From CAUPWF01 sp964367685 (lineage in GTDB: Bacteria > Bacillota > Clostridia > Lachnospirales > Lachnospiraceae): DNA of 10,445 bases. The DNA is taken from NCBI GenBank assembly GCA_964367685.1, contig CAYIYM010000048.1, positions 1 to 10,445 of the forward strand, in the 5' to 3' direction. The translations under genes were made by a program, and so were the position numbers. The notes under the pieces were generated by a model. The model was not told the DNA's origin, made no database searches, and saw nothing but the letters and a program-made list of their open reading frames with translations. Numbering within the stretch: the first letter of the stretch is position 1; every line of letters starts with the position of its first letter. This document shows, piece after piece, positions 1 to 6,216 of this stretch.

Positions 1-185
1 TTATTATGCTTGACGAGCCAACATCTGCACTTGATTATAATTTATCTGTAAAGGTACTTTCTAATATCGTGTCTTTCGTTAAGGATCACAATCTTACTTT
101 AATTGTGATAAGTCATGATAACAAACTAACTGAAATGTTTGCAGAAAATACCATAAATCTAAGTGGAGGGAAAATCAATGAATGA
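1..185 (+). CDS. ABC transporter ATP-binding protein, C-terminal end (FetA-like), partial
   Basis: Only the last 60 or so codons lie in the window; the reading frame runs from base 3 to the TGA at 183-185. The Walker B and D-loop sequence IMLDEPTSALD is visible at the very start, and about 35 residues later comes the H-loop SHD, in VISHDNK. The tail ends LSGGKINE, as is normal for small ABC ATPases. The stop lies 8 bases inside the next gene, the FetB-type permease, so the two are translationally coupled. From that partner I infer the ATPase subunit of a FetAB (YbbL/YbbM) iron exporter, which powers export of cytoplasmic iron and is linked to peroxide tolerance in E. coli. The ATPase assignment is firm. 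The FetA subtype rests on the neighbour only, because the Walker A and signature regions are outside the window. Confidence 0.85.
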   Translation, partial: IMLDEPTSALDYNLSVKVLSNIVSFVKDHNLTLIVISHDNKLTEMFAENTINLSGGKINE

Positions 186-951
186 TGCAGTACAAATTAG
201 CATATTTAACTTTGCTTTAATATATCTTCTGCTTATAATAGTTGGAATAGTTATGAAAGTAAGCAAAATAAATCAAACAAAATTATTACTTATTGCAAGT
301 ATTCGAATGACAATACAACTTACACTCGCAGGATATGTGCTAACATATATCTTTGATAATCCTCATCCTTTGCTTGTTTGCGCTTACGTAATCTTAATGA
401 GCATATTTGCAGTGTATCGAATTTTATCAGTAAACAAAGGCTTAAATCATAAGTTTCAAATGATAATTGCAGGCTCTATAAGTTTATCGGCAATTTTGAT
501 TATAATGTTTTTTATAACTATTGTAATTGGAGAAAGCATATTCAATCCACAATATACAATACCTATAAGTGGTATGATAATCGGAAATGCAATGACTGGT
601 ATTACACTTGGTGTAAAAACATTTATGAGTAAAATCAAGGACTCTAAACTTCAAATAGAGGTGCTTTTAAACCAAAGTGCGAAACCTCAAAATATATTAA
701 AACCTTTTGTGAATACGGCACTTGAAACAGCACTTTTGCCGACTATAAACTCAATGCTTGGGATGGGTATAGTATCACTCCCCGGTATGATGACAGGGCA
801 AATTTTATCTGGTGAACTTCCTACCACTGCAATTTTATATCAAATTTCTATAAATATCTGCTTGGCAGCTGTTGTTTCGCTTGCTGTATATCTATCGCTT
901 AACTTAGGTTACAAAACACTTTATAACAAAGAGAATCAATTTACAATATAG
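178..951 (+). CDS. fetB: FetB-type ABC iron export permease
   Basis: The product is a 257-residue integral membrane protein of the UPF0014/FetB (YbbM) family, close to the usual length of about 260. It begins with an uncharged membrane segment (residues 8-27) and shows the family landmarks QLTLAGYVL, GMIIGNAM and LPGMMTGQILSG. The last of these lies in a loop thought to contact the ATPase. Six to seven hydrophobic segments are visible. In E. coli FetAB exports iron and helps cells resist hydrogen peroxide. The start is taken as ATG 178, because GGAGGG at 165-170 sits seven bases upstream; an in-frame GTG at 163 lies before that ribosome binding site and is rejected. The gene overlaps the end of the ATPase gene by 8 bases (178-185). 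No terminator is seen after it, and decayed DNA starts immediately downstream. Confidence 0.9.
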   Translation: MNDAVQISIFNFALIYLLLIIVGIVMKVSKINQTKLLLIASIRMTIQLTLAGYVLTYIFDNPHPLLVCAYVILMSIFAVYRILSVNKGLNHKFQMIIAGSISLSAILIIMFFITIVIGESIFNPQYTIPISGMIIGNAMTGITLGVKTFMSKIKDSKLQIEVLLNQSAKPQNILKPFVNTALETALLPTINSMLGMGIVSLPGMMTGQILSGELPTTAILYQISINICLAAVVSLAVYLSLNLGYKTLYNKENQFTI

Positions 952-961
952 GAGAATTCGT

Positions 962-1006
962 GTGAAAGAAAGTAGCAGACAGCCACTAAATGGCACACTT
1001 AACTAA
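962..1006 (+). other. Possible truncated gene start downstream of fetB
   Basis: GGAG at 951-954 overlaps the fetB stop and is followed seven bases later by GTG 962, giving a 14-codon reading frame that ends at TAA 1004-1006. This could be the stump of a third gene in the fetAB operon, cut off by the rearranged DNA that follows. It is equally possible that the arrangement is chance. The peptide is too short to recognise. Confidence 0.2.
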
Positions 1007-1124
1007 ACTGTCATAAATGACAACTTTAATAGCTTGCTTGATAGCTTTTGCCTTTTATTTTTCAACAAGGGCTTCGGGCATATCAATTTTGTATAAATCG
1101 CTCTTTTCTTGCCACCAGTTTCGT

Positions 1125-1352
1125 TGCGACATTACAAACAGTAAGCGCATTCTGATATCTATTTTTCTCACTTGAACGACAGGAAACAAGTTTATAACGA
1201 TACTTTGTATATTCACGTAAAATACGATTTTTTTACAAGGAATGTAACTGCCCTTCACAAGTACATCCAAGACGGAATAAATCTCCAATCCATTTAGAGT
1301 CCTTAGTGTCATCTTTGTTCCCTTTCACAGCTTTCACCCATTTGGGATTAGC
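1125..1352 (-). pseudogene. IS110-family transposase remnant, frameshifted
   Basis: Three - strand reading frames joined together give a recognisable stretch of the N-terminal (DEDD/RuvC-like) half of an IS110-family transposase. Bases 1352 to 1266 read ANPKWVKAVKGNKDDTKDSK then WIGDLFRLG. After four extra bases, 1261 onward reads LVKGSYIPCKK. After a one-base loss in a run of seven T (1228-1234), the next frame reads RILREYTKYRYKL, then SSEKNRYQNALTVCNV down to 1125. The K-D-D-T/K-D-S/A-K-W-I and Y-R-KL...EKNR.QN motifs are typical of the family. The 5' end and the whole C-terminal Tnp20 domain are missing, so the element is dead. No terminal repeats were found, as expected for IS110. Sequence up to about 1435 and down to about 1055 may belong to the same element but was not identified. 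Confidence 0.75.
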
Positions 1353-1586
1353 GATGGTACTATACCGATGTCACATCTACAGAGTAGTCAATAGTCAATT
1401 TTTGCCATAGTGCAGTTAAATTTTGTGTGCCGATATTCATTATGGCTTCTGGAATGTTAGAGTAGCGAAATAATTTATATTTTATTATTTCATTGGTAAA
1501 TATTCCCAATATATTTCTTTTTATCTTTCTATTATCTTCTGATTTTCGTTAAAAGAAACAAATTGACACTACTTTTTGATATTTTA

Positions 1587-1615
1587 TTGACAAATTCCAT
1601 TAATATTTATATGAT
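1587..1615 (+). promoter_or_regulatory. Sigma-A-type promoter of the peptide transporter operon
   Basis: A perfect -35 TTGACA (1587-1592), a 17-base spacer and a -10 TATGAT (1610-1615) precede the transporter gene. Transcription would start near 1622 and give a leader of about 65 bases. Upstream sequence is AT-rich. No other promoter of this quality lies between fetB and the transporter. Confidence 0.75.
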
Positions 1616-1629
1616 ATTTTTATCACATA

Positions 1630-1643
1630 TAGACTACAGTCTA
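1630..1643. promoter_or_regulatory. Palindromic operator candidate in the start of the leader
   Basis: TAGACT-ac-AGTCTA is a perfect 6-bp inverted repeat with a two-base centre. It begins 15 bases after the -10 box, so it covers about +9 to +22 of the predicted transcript. That is where a repressor could block transcription. The arms are too short and AT-rich for a stable terminator. The cognate regulator is not in the window. Confidence 0.4.
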
Positions 1644-1687
1644 CATATGAAATATTGTTATCAAAATTGAAATTTGGAGGAAAACAA

Positions 1688-3055
1688 ATGAGCTCACAAG
1701 TAGAAACACACAAATTACGCCAACCAAAAGCCCTATATTTCTGCGGATCGGTATTTTCATTCACGAATTTTTCGTACTATGGAATGAACATTACATTGCT
1801 TTTGTTTATGACAACTGCAATTGCAGGTGGCGGTCTAGGAATTTCACATGCTGAAGCAATGGCATTATCTGGAACTTTAGCTGCACTCTCCTATTTATCC
1901 CCTGTTGCCGGCGGATGGATCAGCGATAGATTTTTAGGTCCTAAAATATGTATCGTTGCTGGTATGATTATCATGGGACTTGGTTATTTTGCTGCATATA
2001 TTGCACAGGATATAACCATGATTTATCTTATGATTGCTCTATGTGTAATCGGAAGTGGACTATACAAAAGTACATCACAAACTTTAGTTGGTACTTTGTA
2101 TGATAATGATGATCCACGAAAAGATGGTGCATTTTCAATGAACTATACATTTACAAATATCGGTGTTTTCTTCGGCCCATTTATTGCCGGTTTAGTAACA
2201 ACTCAATGGTTTGCAACAAAAGAAGGAAGCGAAATTATTTCCTATGGATATCGTGAAGTTTTCTTAACTGTAGCCATTGTAATTTGGGTAGGTGCATTAT
2301 TTTTTGCATTATTCCAGAAAAAGTTCTTAGGTAATATCAAAACAAAAACTGTACAACCAAAAACACTCGAAGATAAAAAGGCTCTTGCGGCAATTCCACT
2401 AACTCGTACTGACAAAAGACGTATGGTTGTAATTGTTATCCTTGCGCTTGTGACGGTTGTATTCTGGGTTGCATATATGCAAGCATGGTCATCTATTGTT
2501 CTATACTCTCAAGATTTTGTAAATCTAAATCTGGGTAGCTTTGAAATCCCACTGGCTTGGGCAAGTTCATTTAATGGATTACTCTGTGTAATCTTAGGTC
2601 CTATTACATCTATGACATGGATAAAATTATCCAAAACAAAACGTGGTGATTTAACAATTTCTCAAAAAATGAGTTTAGGATTTATTTTCTTAGCTGTTGC
2701 TTTCTTATTTATGATAGTTGCAGTACTTCAAACAGGAACTGTCGTGGGAGAGGGACCAAAAGCTAGTATTTTACTCGTAATTGCATTCTTTACATTCCAA
2801 TCTATTGGTGAAATGTGTTTTGCACCTGTAGGTTATGGTATGGTTAGTAAACTTGCACCTGCAAAATTTGCCGCATTATTTATGGGTGTTTGGTTTGCAA
2901 GTATGGCTATCGCTAATCAATTATCTGGATATGCAGGCTACGCTATTGAAAAGATGGGTATTCTACAAGTATTCACAATTATACCTATCACACTAGTCGT
3001 AATTTCTATTTTGTTACTTTTCTTTAGTAAAAATATTGAAGAGATGTCAAAATAA
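1688..3055 (+). CDS. POT/PTR2-family di-/tripeptide transporter (MFS)
   Basis: A 455-residue polytopic membrane protein of the proton-dependent oligopeptide transporter family, normal in length. Visible landmarks are FSYYGMN in helix 1 (residues 28-34) and GGWISDRFLG (75-84), the PTR2 signature region. GSGLYKSTSQ has Lys127 at the position of the conserved TM4 lysine. FSMNYTFTNIG (149-159) matches the second PTR2 signature. QSIGEMCFAP has Glu375 at the conserved TM10 acid, followed by KLAP and MGVWF. The substrate should be small peptides imported across the cytoplasmic membrane. Oddly, the helix-1 ExxER proton-coupling motif is replaced by FSFTN (23-27). The start is ATG 1688 with GGAGG at 1676-1680; an in-frame TTG at 1655 lies upstream of that site. 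The M24 peptidase gene follows after 36 bases, an operon that fits peptide use. Confidence 0.88.
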   Translation: MSSQVETHKLRQPKALYFCGSVFSFTNFSYYGMNITLLLFMTTAIAGGGLGISHAEAMALSGTLAALSYLSPVAGGWISDRFLGPKICIVAGMIIMGLGYFAAYIAQDITMIYLMIALCVIGSGLYKSTSQTLVGTLYDNDDPRKDGAFSMNYTFTNIGVFFGPFIAGLVTTQWFATKEGSEIISYGYREVFLTVAIVIWVGALFFALFQKKFLGNIKTKTVQPKTLEDKKALAAIPLTRTDKRRMVVIVILALVTVVFWVAYMQAWSSIVLYSQDFVNLNLGSFEIPLAWASSFNGLLCVILGPITSMTWIKLSKTKRGDLTISQKMSLGFIFLAVAFLFMIVAVLQTGTVVGEGPKASILLVIAFFTFQSIGEMCFAPVGYGMVSKLAPAKFAALFMGVWFASMAIANQLSGYAGYAIEKMGILQVFTIIPITLVVISILLLFFSKNIEEMSK

Positions 3056-3091
3056 TTTCTATAACATCTAAAGACAAAGTGAGGTTTAATT

Positions 3092-4168
3092 ATGAATAGA
3101 TTTAATCAATTAATGGTAATTATGGAAGAAAATAATATCGATGCATTCTATATTACAAAAAAAGAAAATGTAAAATACATTACTGGTTATCCTGATGAGC
3201 TTGCTTATGCATTCATCTGCAGAACTGGAAAATATATTATAACAGATACGCGATTCATTGAAGAGGCTCAATTATCTTGCCCCGACTTTACAGCAGTCAA
3301 CTGGCACGAATTCGGTAGGAGTATTCCAAAGGCAATTGCTTCTTTATGTAAAACAAATAACATTAAAACGATAGGATTTGAGAAAAACTTTACCACATAT
3401 GATAAGTATACGGAATTGTTCCAACTATTATCCGAAGATGATATTTCATTAATTCCTACATCAGAAATAATCGAAACACTACGTTATACGAAAACAGAAG
3501 AAGAGATTCAGAAGATTAGAATTGCTTGTGAAATAGCAGATAAAGCACTATATGATCTTGTCCCATATATTAAAGCAGGCGTTTCAGAACGCGAACTATG
3601 TGCTCGTCTTGAATTCTCAATGAAAATGCATGGAGCTCATGACTTAGGATTTGAAACCATTCTTATTTCTGGTGCAAAAACTTCCATGTTACATGGAAAG
3701 CCAAGTGATAAATTAGTAGAAGAGGGTGATTTTGTATTAGTAGATTTTGGTGCAATGTATCATGGTTATATTTCCGATATGACCCGAACATTTATCGTAG
3801 GGGAGCCTTCTCAAAAGCAGCTAGAGGTATATAACTTGGTAAAAGAAGCACAGCAATTAGGGGTTGACAATATGGGGCCTAACGTCCACACTACATTGCC
3901 TGATAGCAAAATCCGTGAGATCATTGGCAGTTATTCTGAGTTCTACTACGCTGGAATGGGACATGGAGTAGGATTAGATCTTCACGAAGAACCATTTCTA
4001 GGAAACTATGGCACACGCACTATGAAACCTGGATGTGTAATCACTATGGAACCTGGTATCTATATTCCTGGCTGGGGGGGCGTAAGAATAGAAGATACTG
4101 TACTTATTACTGATTCTGGAATTGAGTCACTTACTCATTTCCCACGAGAATTAATGATTCTCAAATAG
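3092..4168 (+). CDS. M24-family Xaa-Pro peptidase (aminopeptidase P / prolidase type)
   Basis: A 358-residue cytoplasmic metallopeptidase, typical in length for bacterial PepQ/YqhT-type enzymes. Residues 1 to about 125 form the creatinase-like N-terminal domain and 130-358 the pita-bread catalytic domain. All five metal ligands are present: Asp218 (VDFG), Asp229 (SDMTRTF), His291 (GMGHGVGLDLHEEP), Glu320 (TMEPGIY) and Glu334 (RIEDT). The substrate-site His201 in LHGKP is also kept. The family removes an N-terminal residue next to proline, or splits Xaa-Pro dipeptides, using two Mn/Co-type ions; the sequence does not decide between these. GTGAGG at 3079-3084 lies seven bases before ATG 3092. 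It is the second gene of the peptide transporter operon, so it probably digests imported proline peptides. There is no signal peptide. Expression should follow the 1587 promoter and end at the hairpin at 4187. Confidence 0.9.
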   Translation: MNRFNQLMVIMEENNIDAFYITKKENVKYITGYPDELAYAFICRTGKYIITDTRFIEEAQLSCPDFTAVNWHEFGRSIPKAIASLCKTNNIKTIGFEKNFTTYDKYTELFQLLSEDDISLIPTSEIIETLRYTKTEEEIQKIRIACEIADKALYDLVPYIKAGVSERELCARLEFSMKMHGAHDLGFETILISGAKTSMLHGKPSDKLVEEGDFVLVDFGAMYHGYISDMTRTFIVGEPSQKQLEVYNLVKEAQQLGVDNMGPNVHTTLPDSKIREIIGSYSEFYYAGMGHGVGLDLHEEPFLGNYGTRTMKPGCVITMEPGIYIPGWGGVRIEDTVLITDSGIESLTHFPRELMILK

Positions 4169-4186
4169 CATAACTTCTCTTTATAC

Positions 4187-4226
4187 AAAAACACTATGTT
4201 AGAACAATATCTAACATAGTGTTTTT
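4187..4226. terminator. Bidirectional intrinsic terminator
   Basis: A perfect 17-bp stem has arms at 4187-4203 and 4210-4226 around a 6-base loop. Its A5 and T5 ends give a U-tract in both directions. It lies between the convergent peptidase gene and the - strand reductase-like gene, ends six bases before the latter's stop codon, and would terminate both transcripts. Confidence 0.9.
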
Positions 4227-4231
4227 GCTAC

Positions 4232-4756
4232 TTATACTCTTTTGGAGTAAGTCATTATCATAGTTCCATCTTCCACAATATAGTTATCAAGATGTAATAG
4301 TAAGGTTGGATTATTGTCTAAGAATAACTTTCTACCCTTCCCTAATAATGTTGGAATAATCGCTATATTATAACTATCTATAACATTTGCTTTTATAAAT
4401 GGATCGATCACTTTTCCACCGCCAAACAAGAAGATGTTCTTCCCCGCTTGTTGCTCTTCTAGAATAGGACTTACAATGTCACCATTTACAAATCGTAGAT
4501 TATCTCTATCTTCTTCTATTTTAGAGGTTGCCACATAAACTGTCTTATCTTTATAATCTGCCGCAAATCCTTGTCTATAACATTCTCCACCCATTACTAC
4601 TATATCTTTATCTTCTAAGAACTTTGCAAAATCATTTCCCTCTTTCGTATTAAGTGAAGAATCTCCATCACCTGTGATCCACTCAAATCCACCCGATTCA
4701 CTTGCAATAAATCCATCTAAACTAATGGCTAAACTTAAAACTATTTTTCCATTCAT
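4232..4756 (-). CDS. Dihydrofolate-reductase-family protein (RibD C-terminal domain type)
   Basis: A 174-residue single-domain protein of the RibD_C/dihydrofolate-reductase-like family (YwjB/YyaP type). The landmarks are SLDGFIA (residues 12-18) near the start, VVMGGECYRQG (53-63) for the nucleotide-binding region, FLFGGGKVID (109-118) for the glycine-rich loop, and PTLLGKGRKLF (135-145). Members bind NAD(P)H and are expected to be reductases, but the substrate of stand-alone versions is generally unknown; it should not be called a folate or riboflavin enzyme on this evidence. GGAGG lies nine bases before the ATG at 4756. The gene is single, flanked by a terminator on its 3' side and by a promoter with two palindromes on its 5' side, which suggests tight individual control, for example by a MarR- or TetR-type repressor. 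Confidence 0.85.
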   Translation of the reverse strand: MNGKIVLSLAISLDGFIASESGGFEWITGDGDSSLNTKEGNDFAKFLEDKDIVVMGGECYRQGFAADYKDKTVYVATSKIEEDRDNLRFVNGDIVSPILEEQQAGKNIFLFGGGKVIDPFIKANVIDSYNIAIIPTLLGKGRKLFLDNNPTLLLHLDNYIVEDGTMIMTYSKRV

Positions 4757-4849
4757 ATTCTATTTCCTCCTTCTCTACTCTATAATCATATACCACTCTA
4801 GCTGCTAGCATATTTGGACAAATCATATTATAATTTCATTTTTAAAACT

Positions 4850-4878
4850 ATAATAGCAAAATAAAATCGATACGTCAA
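4850..4878 (-). promoter_or_regulatory. Promoter of the reductase-like gene
   Basis: On the - strand, TTGACG (plus-strand complement at 4873-4878) and TATTAT (4850-4855) are separated by exactly 17 bases. Transcription would start near 4843, leaving an 87-base leader. That leader holds a short palindrome CTAGC-t-GCTAG (4798-4808). No competing promoter was found nearer the gene. Confidence 0.7.
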
Positions 4879-4879
4879 C

Positions 4880-4899
4880 TAGTTTCGAATTCGGAACTA
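4880..4899. promoter_or_regulatory. 20-bp palindromic operator candidate next to the -35 box
   Basis: TAGTTTCGAATTCGGAACTA pairs with itself at nine of ten positions around a GAATTC centre. It begins one base upstream of the -35 hexamer of the reductase-like gene. Size and symmetry fit a dimeric MarR- or TetR-type repressor or an activator. The regulator is not in the window. Confidence 0.6.
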
Positions 4900-4913
4900 A
4901 TTAATCGATTTTG

Positions 4914-4927
4914 AATTCGCACGAATT
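4914..4927. promoter_or_regulatory. Second palindrome, AATTCG-ca-CGAATT
   Basis: Perfect 6-bp arms around a two-base centre, sharing the CGAATT half-site with the palindrome at 4880. The centres are 31 bases apart, about three helical turns, so two dimers would lie on the same face of the DNA. It probably serves as an auxiliary operator. Confidence 0.5.
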
Positions 4928-5010
4928 ATACACATCAAAAGTTATTACAATTCTAAAATTAATCATAAAATTTGTGTTATTGATTTCTTATTTCAGTGTA
5001 TTTATCATGA

Positions 5011-5277
5011 TTACTTCACCATTGATTCTATCTCTTCAACTTCTCTTACCGCTAAAAATGCTTTCATAGAAGCTAAAGGTTTTCCACCCTCGATTTTTAT
5101 AACTTCGGCTGTATCATCCAATACAAGAGCAAAATCTTCATAAATTGTTTGAAGATATTCATGAATTATTTTAAAATCTCTTCCTACAACATTCCAATGT
5201 AAATTATGGATTTTCATATATAAAACACCTACGTCTGCTAAATATTTGTTTAAGCTTTCTACCATTGCTACTTTCAT
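5011..5277 (-). pseudogene. dps: Dps-family ferritin-like protein, truncated after its first half
   Basis: The 88 readable codons match the N-terminal half of Dps miniferritins, which are normally about 145-180 residues. HNLHWNVVG (residues 24-32) carries the conserved HWNV, with His27 at the ferroxidase position. Asp54 and Glu58 in LDDTAEVI match the D...E pair of the same site, and IEGGKPLASM matches the following loop. The stop after EIESMVK removes the last two helices of the four-helix bundle, and no Dps-like continuation was found in any frame over the next 100 bases. The product is unlikely to form the 12-mer cage that stores iron and protects DNA from peroxide. The start is ATG 5277 because AGGAGGT precedes it closely; the in-frame TTG at 5292 lies before that site. 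It sits 30 bases behind ahpC, probably as one operon. Confidence 0.75.
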
Positions 5278-5307
5278 ATTTACCTCCTTCAAAATTCAAT
5301 TACTATT

Positions 5308-5870
5308 TTACAAAGTCCCCACTAAATCAAGGCTTGGTTTTAATGTTTTCACACCCGGTTTCCATTTTGCAGGGCACACTTCATCTCCATGTTCAGCAAC
5401 AAATTGCAGTGCTTGTACCCTTCTAAATAATTCATCTGCATTTCTACCAACATTACTTGCCGATACTTCGTAAGAAACAATTTCCCCCTGTGGATTAACA
5501 ATAAACGTTCCTCTCTCAGCAAGTCCAGCTTCTTCAATCATAACGTCAAAATCTCTTGCTAGTGCACCTGTCGGATCAGCAAGCATTGGGAATTTGATTC
5601 TTTTAATTGTGTCTGAAGCATCGTGCCACGCCTTGTGAACAAAATGAGTATCGCACGAAACTGAGTATACTTCACAATTAAGCATTTTAGTTCTTCATAT
5701 TTACTTGCTAAATCTTCAAGTTCTGTAGGGCAAACAAATGTAAAATCTGCTGGATAAAAGAAAAATACTCCCCACTTACCATGAGTATCTTGCTTTGTTA
5801 TTGTTTTAAAGCTATTTTCATGAAATGCCTCTACTTTAAAATCCAAAACTATCTTACCTATCATTGACAT
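5308..5870 (-). pseudogene. ahpC: Peroxiredoxin AhpC, split by a one-base frameshift
   Basis: Two overlapping - strand frames make one typical 2-Cys AhpC. The 5' part from ATG 5870 gives 62 normal residues, including FTFVCPTE with the peroxidatic Cys47. The 3' part, down to TAA 5308, starts MLNCEVYSVSCDTHF and contains EVCPAKW with the resolving cysteine. Adding one base in the short A/T run at 5685-5688 joins EELK to MLNC and restores a 187-residue protein with cysteines at 47 and 166, the same length as E. coli AhpC. The enzyme reduces hydrogen peroxide and organic peroxides in the cytoplasm. GAGGGAG lies nine bases before the start. Either the gene is a recent pseudogene or the missing base is a sequencing error. 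The rest of the coding sequence looks fully conserved, which favours a very recent change or an error. Confidence 0.88.
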
Positions 5871-5939
5871 AATTATGTGCTCCCTCTTAATTATTTTATT
5901 TTCTAAATTCTCACCATGTACTCACTCCTTTCATTTTAA

Positions 5940-5954
5940 TAGTAATCATTATTG
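5940..5954. promoter_or_regulatory. PerR-box-like operator upstream of ahpC
   Basis: The - strand reads CAATAATGATTACTA, matching the PerR consensus TTATAATnATTATAA at 11 of 15 positions, including the whole AATnATT centre. A weak promoter, TTCATG (5985-5990) with 17 bases to TATATA (5962-5967), would place its start near 5955, directly at the box. AhpC and Dps are standard PerR regulon members in Firmicutes. A further inverted repeat, AGTTAG-N6-CTAACT (5967-5984), overlaps the proposed -10. Confidence 0.45.
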
Positions 5955-6024
5955 TTATTGTTATATAGTTAGTTTGAGCTAACTCATGAATGATGTCAAC
6001 TCTTTTTTCAACAGATGAATCGTG

Positions 6025-6138
6025 TTAATGAATAAACCGTATTCTGTAATGATGTATAGTATATATTTTTTGTTTATGTCTTTTGTAATGGACAAAAGAA
6101 AACACGGCAATACCTCCTGATACCGCCGTGTTATACAT
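6025..6138 (-). other. Possible short leader-type ORF inside a hairpin region
   Basis: The frame from ATG 6138 to TAA 6025 would encode 37 residues. An internal GTG at 6105 has an excellent ribosome binding site: AGGAGG with seven-base spacing. It would give a 26-residue basic peptide beginning MFSFVHYKRHKQK. The AGGAGG lies in the loop and inner arm of the terminator-like hairpin at 6101-6132. The peptide is not recognised. It may be a leader peptide belonging to the mobile DNA next door, or chance. Confidence 0.3.
6092..6132 (-). terminator. Intrinsic terminator, - strand
   Basis: The - strand folds into a 14-bp stem: AACACGGC/GCCGTGTT plus six inner pairs, three of them G-U, closing an AGGA loop. 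TTCTTTTGT follows. It lies about 85 bases after the stop of the broken DUF1848 gene and before the ahpC promoter region, so it would end leftward transcription out of the debris zone. Confidence 0.65.
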
Positions 6139-6164
6139 AAAGCACGAACACACAGGCTGTCACA

Positions 6165-6197
6165 TGACGGTTTTTTTCTTTTGCCGTCGTGCGGCAA
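6165..6197. repeat. Two overlapping alternative hairpins
   Basis: TTGCCG-tcgtg-CGGCAA (6181-6197) is a perfect 6-bp-arm hairpin. GACGG (6166-6170) can instead pair with CCGTC (6184-6188) across a pyrimidine-rich loop. The two folds exclude each other. With the terminator at 6092-6132 just downstream on the - strand, the layout looks like an attenuator, though nothing obvious is left for it to control. Confidence 0.4.
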
Positions 6198-6216
6198 CCT
6201 CAAATATGTATTCCAT

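Larger units (their letters stand above)
952..1586. other. Decayed intergenic region between fetB and the peptide transporter
   Basis: About 630 bases without an intact gene. It holds the IS110 remnant described separately and the possible truncated gene start at 962. A 6-bp-arm palindrome TGTCAT-aa-ATGACA lies at 1009-1022. A weak AT-only hairpin is at 1467-1491, with GAAATAAT and ATTATTTC arms. The 258-base open frame at 1055-1312 on the - strand mixes wrong-frame transposase sequence with unrecognised sequence and is not called as a gene. Bases 1440-1586 are very AT-rich and show nothing further. Confidence 0.5.

Noticed and set aside
1055..1312. 85-codon open frame on the - strand after fetB
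   Set aside because: Its first part overlaps the IS110 transposase sequence mostly in the wrong frame, and it has no ribosome binding site. The recognisable protein is spread over three frames.
1467..1491. AT-only hairpin GAAATAAT/ATTATTTC as a terminator
   Set aside because: The stem has only two G-C pairs, a nine-base loop and no proper T-tract, so it is expected by chance in such AT-rich DNA.
5246..5537. Open frames overlapping dps and ahpC on the + strand (5246-5473) and in a second - strand frame (5349-5537)
   Set aside because: They are shadows of the conserved AhpC coding sequence.
5671..5700. Programmed ribosomal frameshift as the explanation for split ahpC
   Set aside because: No X-XXY-YYZ slippery heptamer, no Shine-Dalgarno-like stimulator and no downstream hairpin are visible, and AhpC is not known to use recoding.
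5979..6203. 74-codon open frame on the - strand in the hairpin region
   Set aside because: No ribosome binding site before its ATG; it runs through two hairpins and a terminator, and the translation resembles no protein I know.
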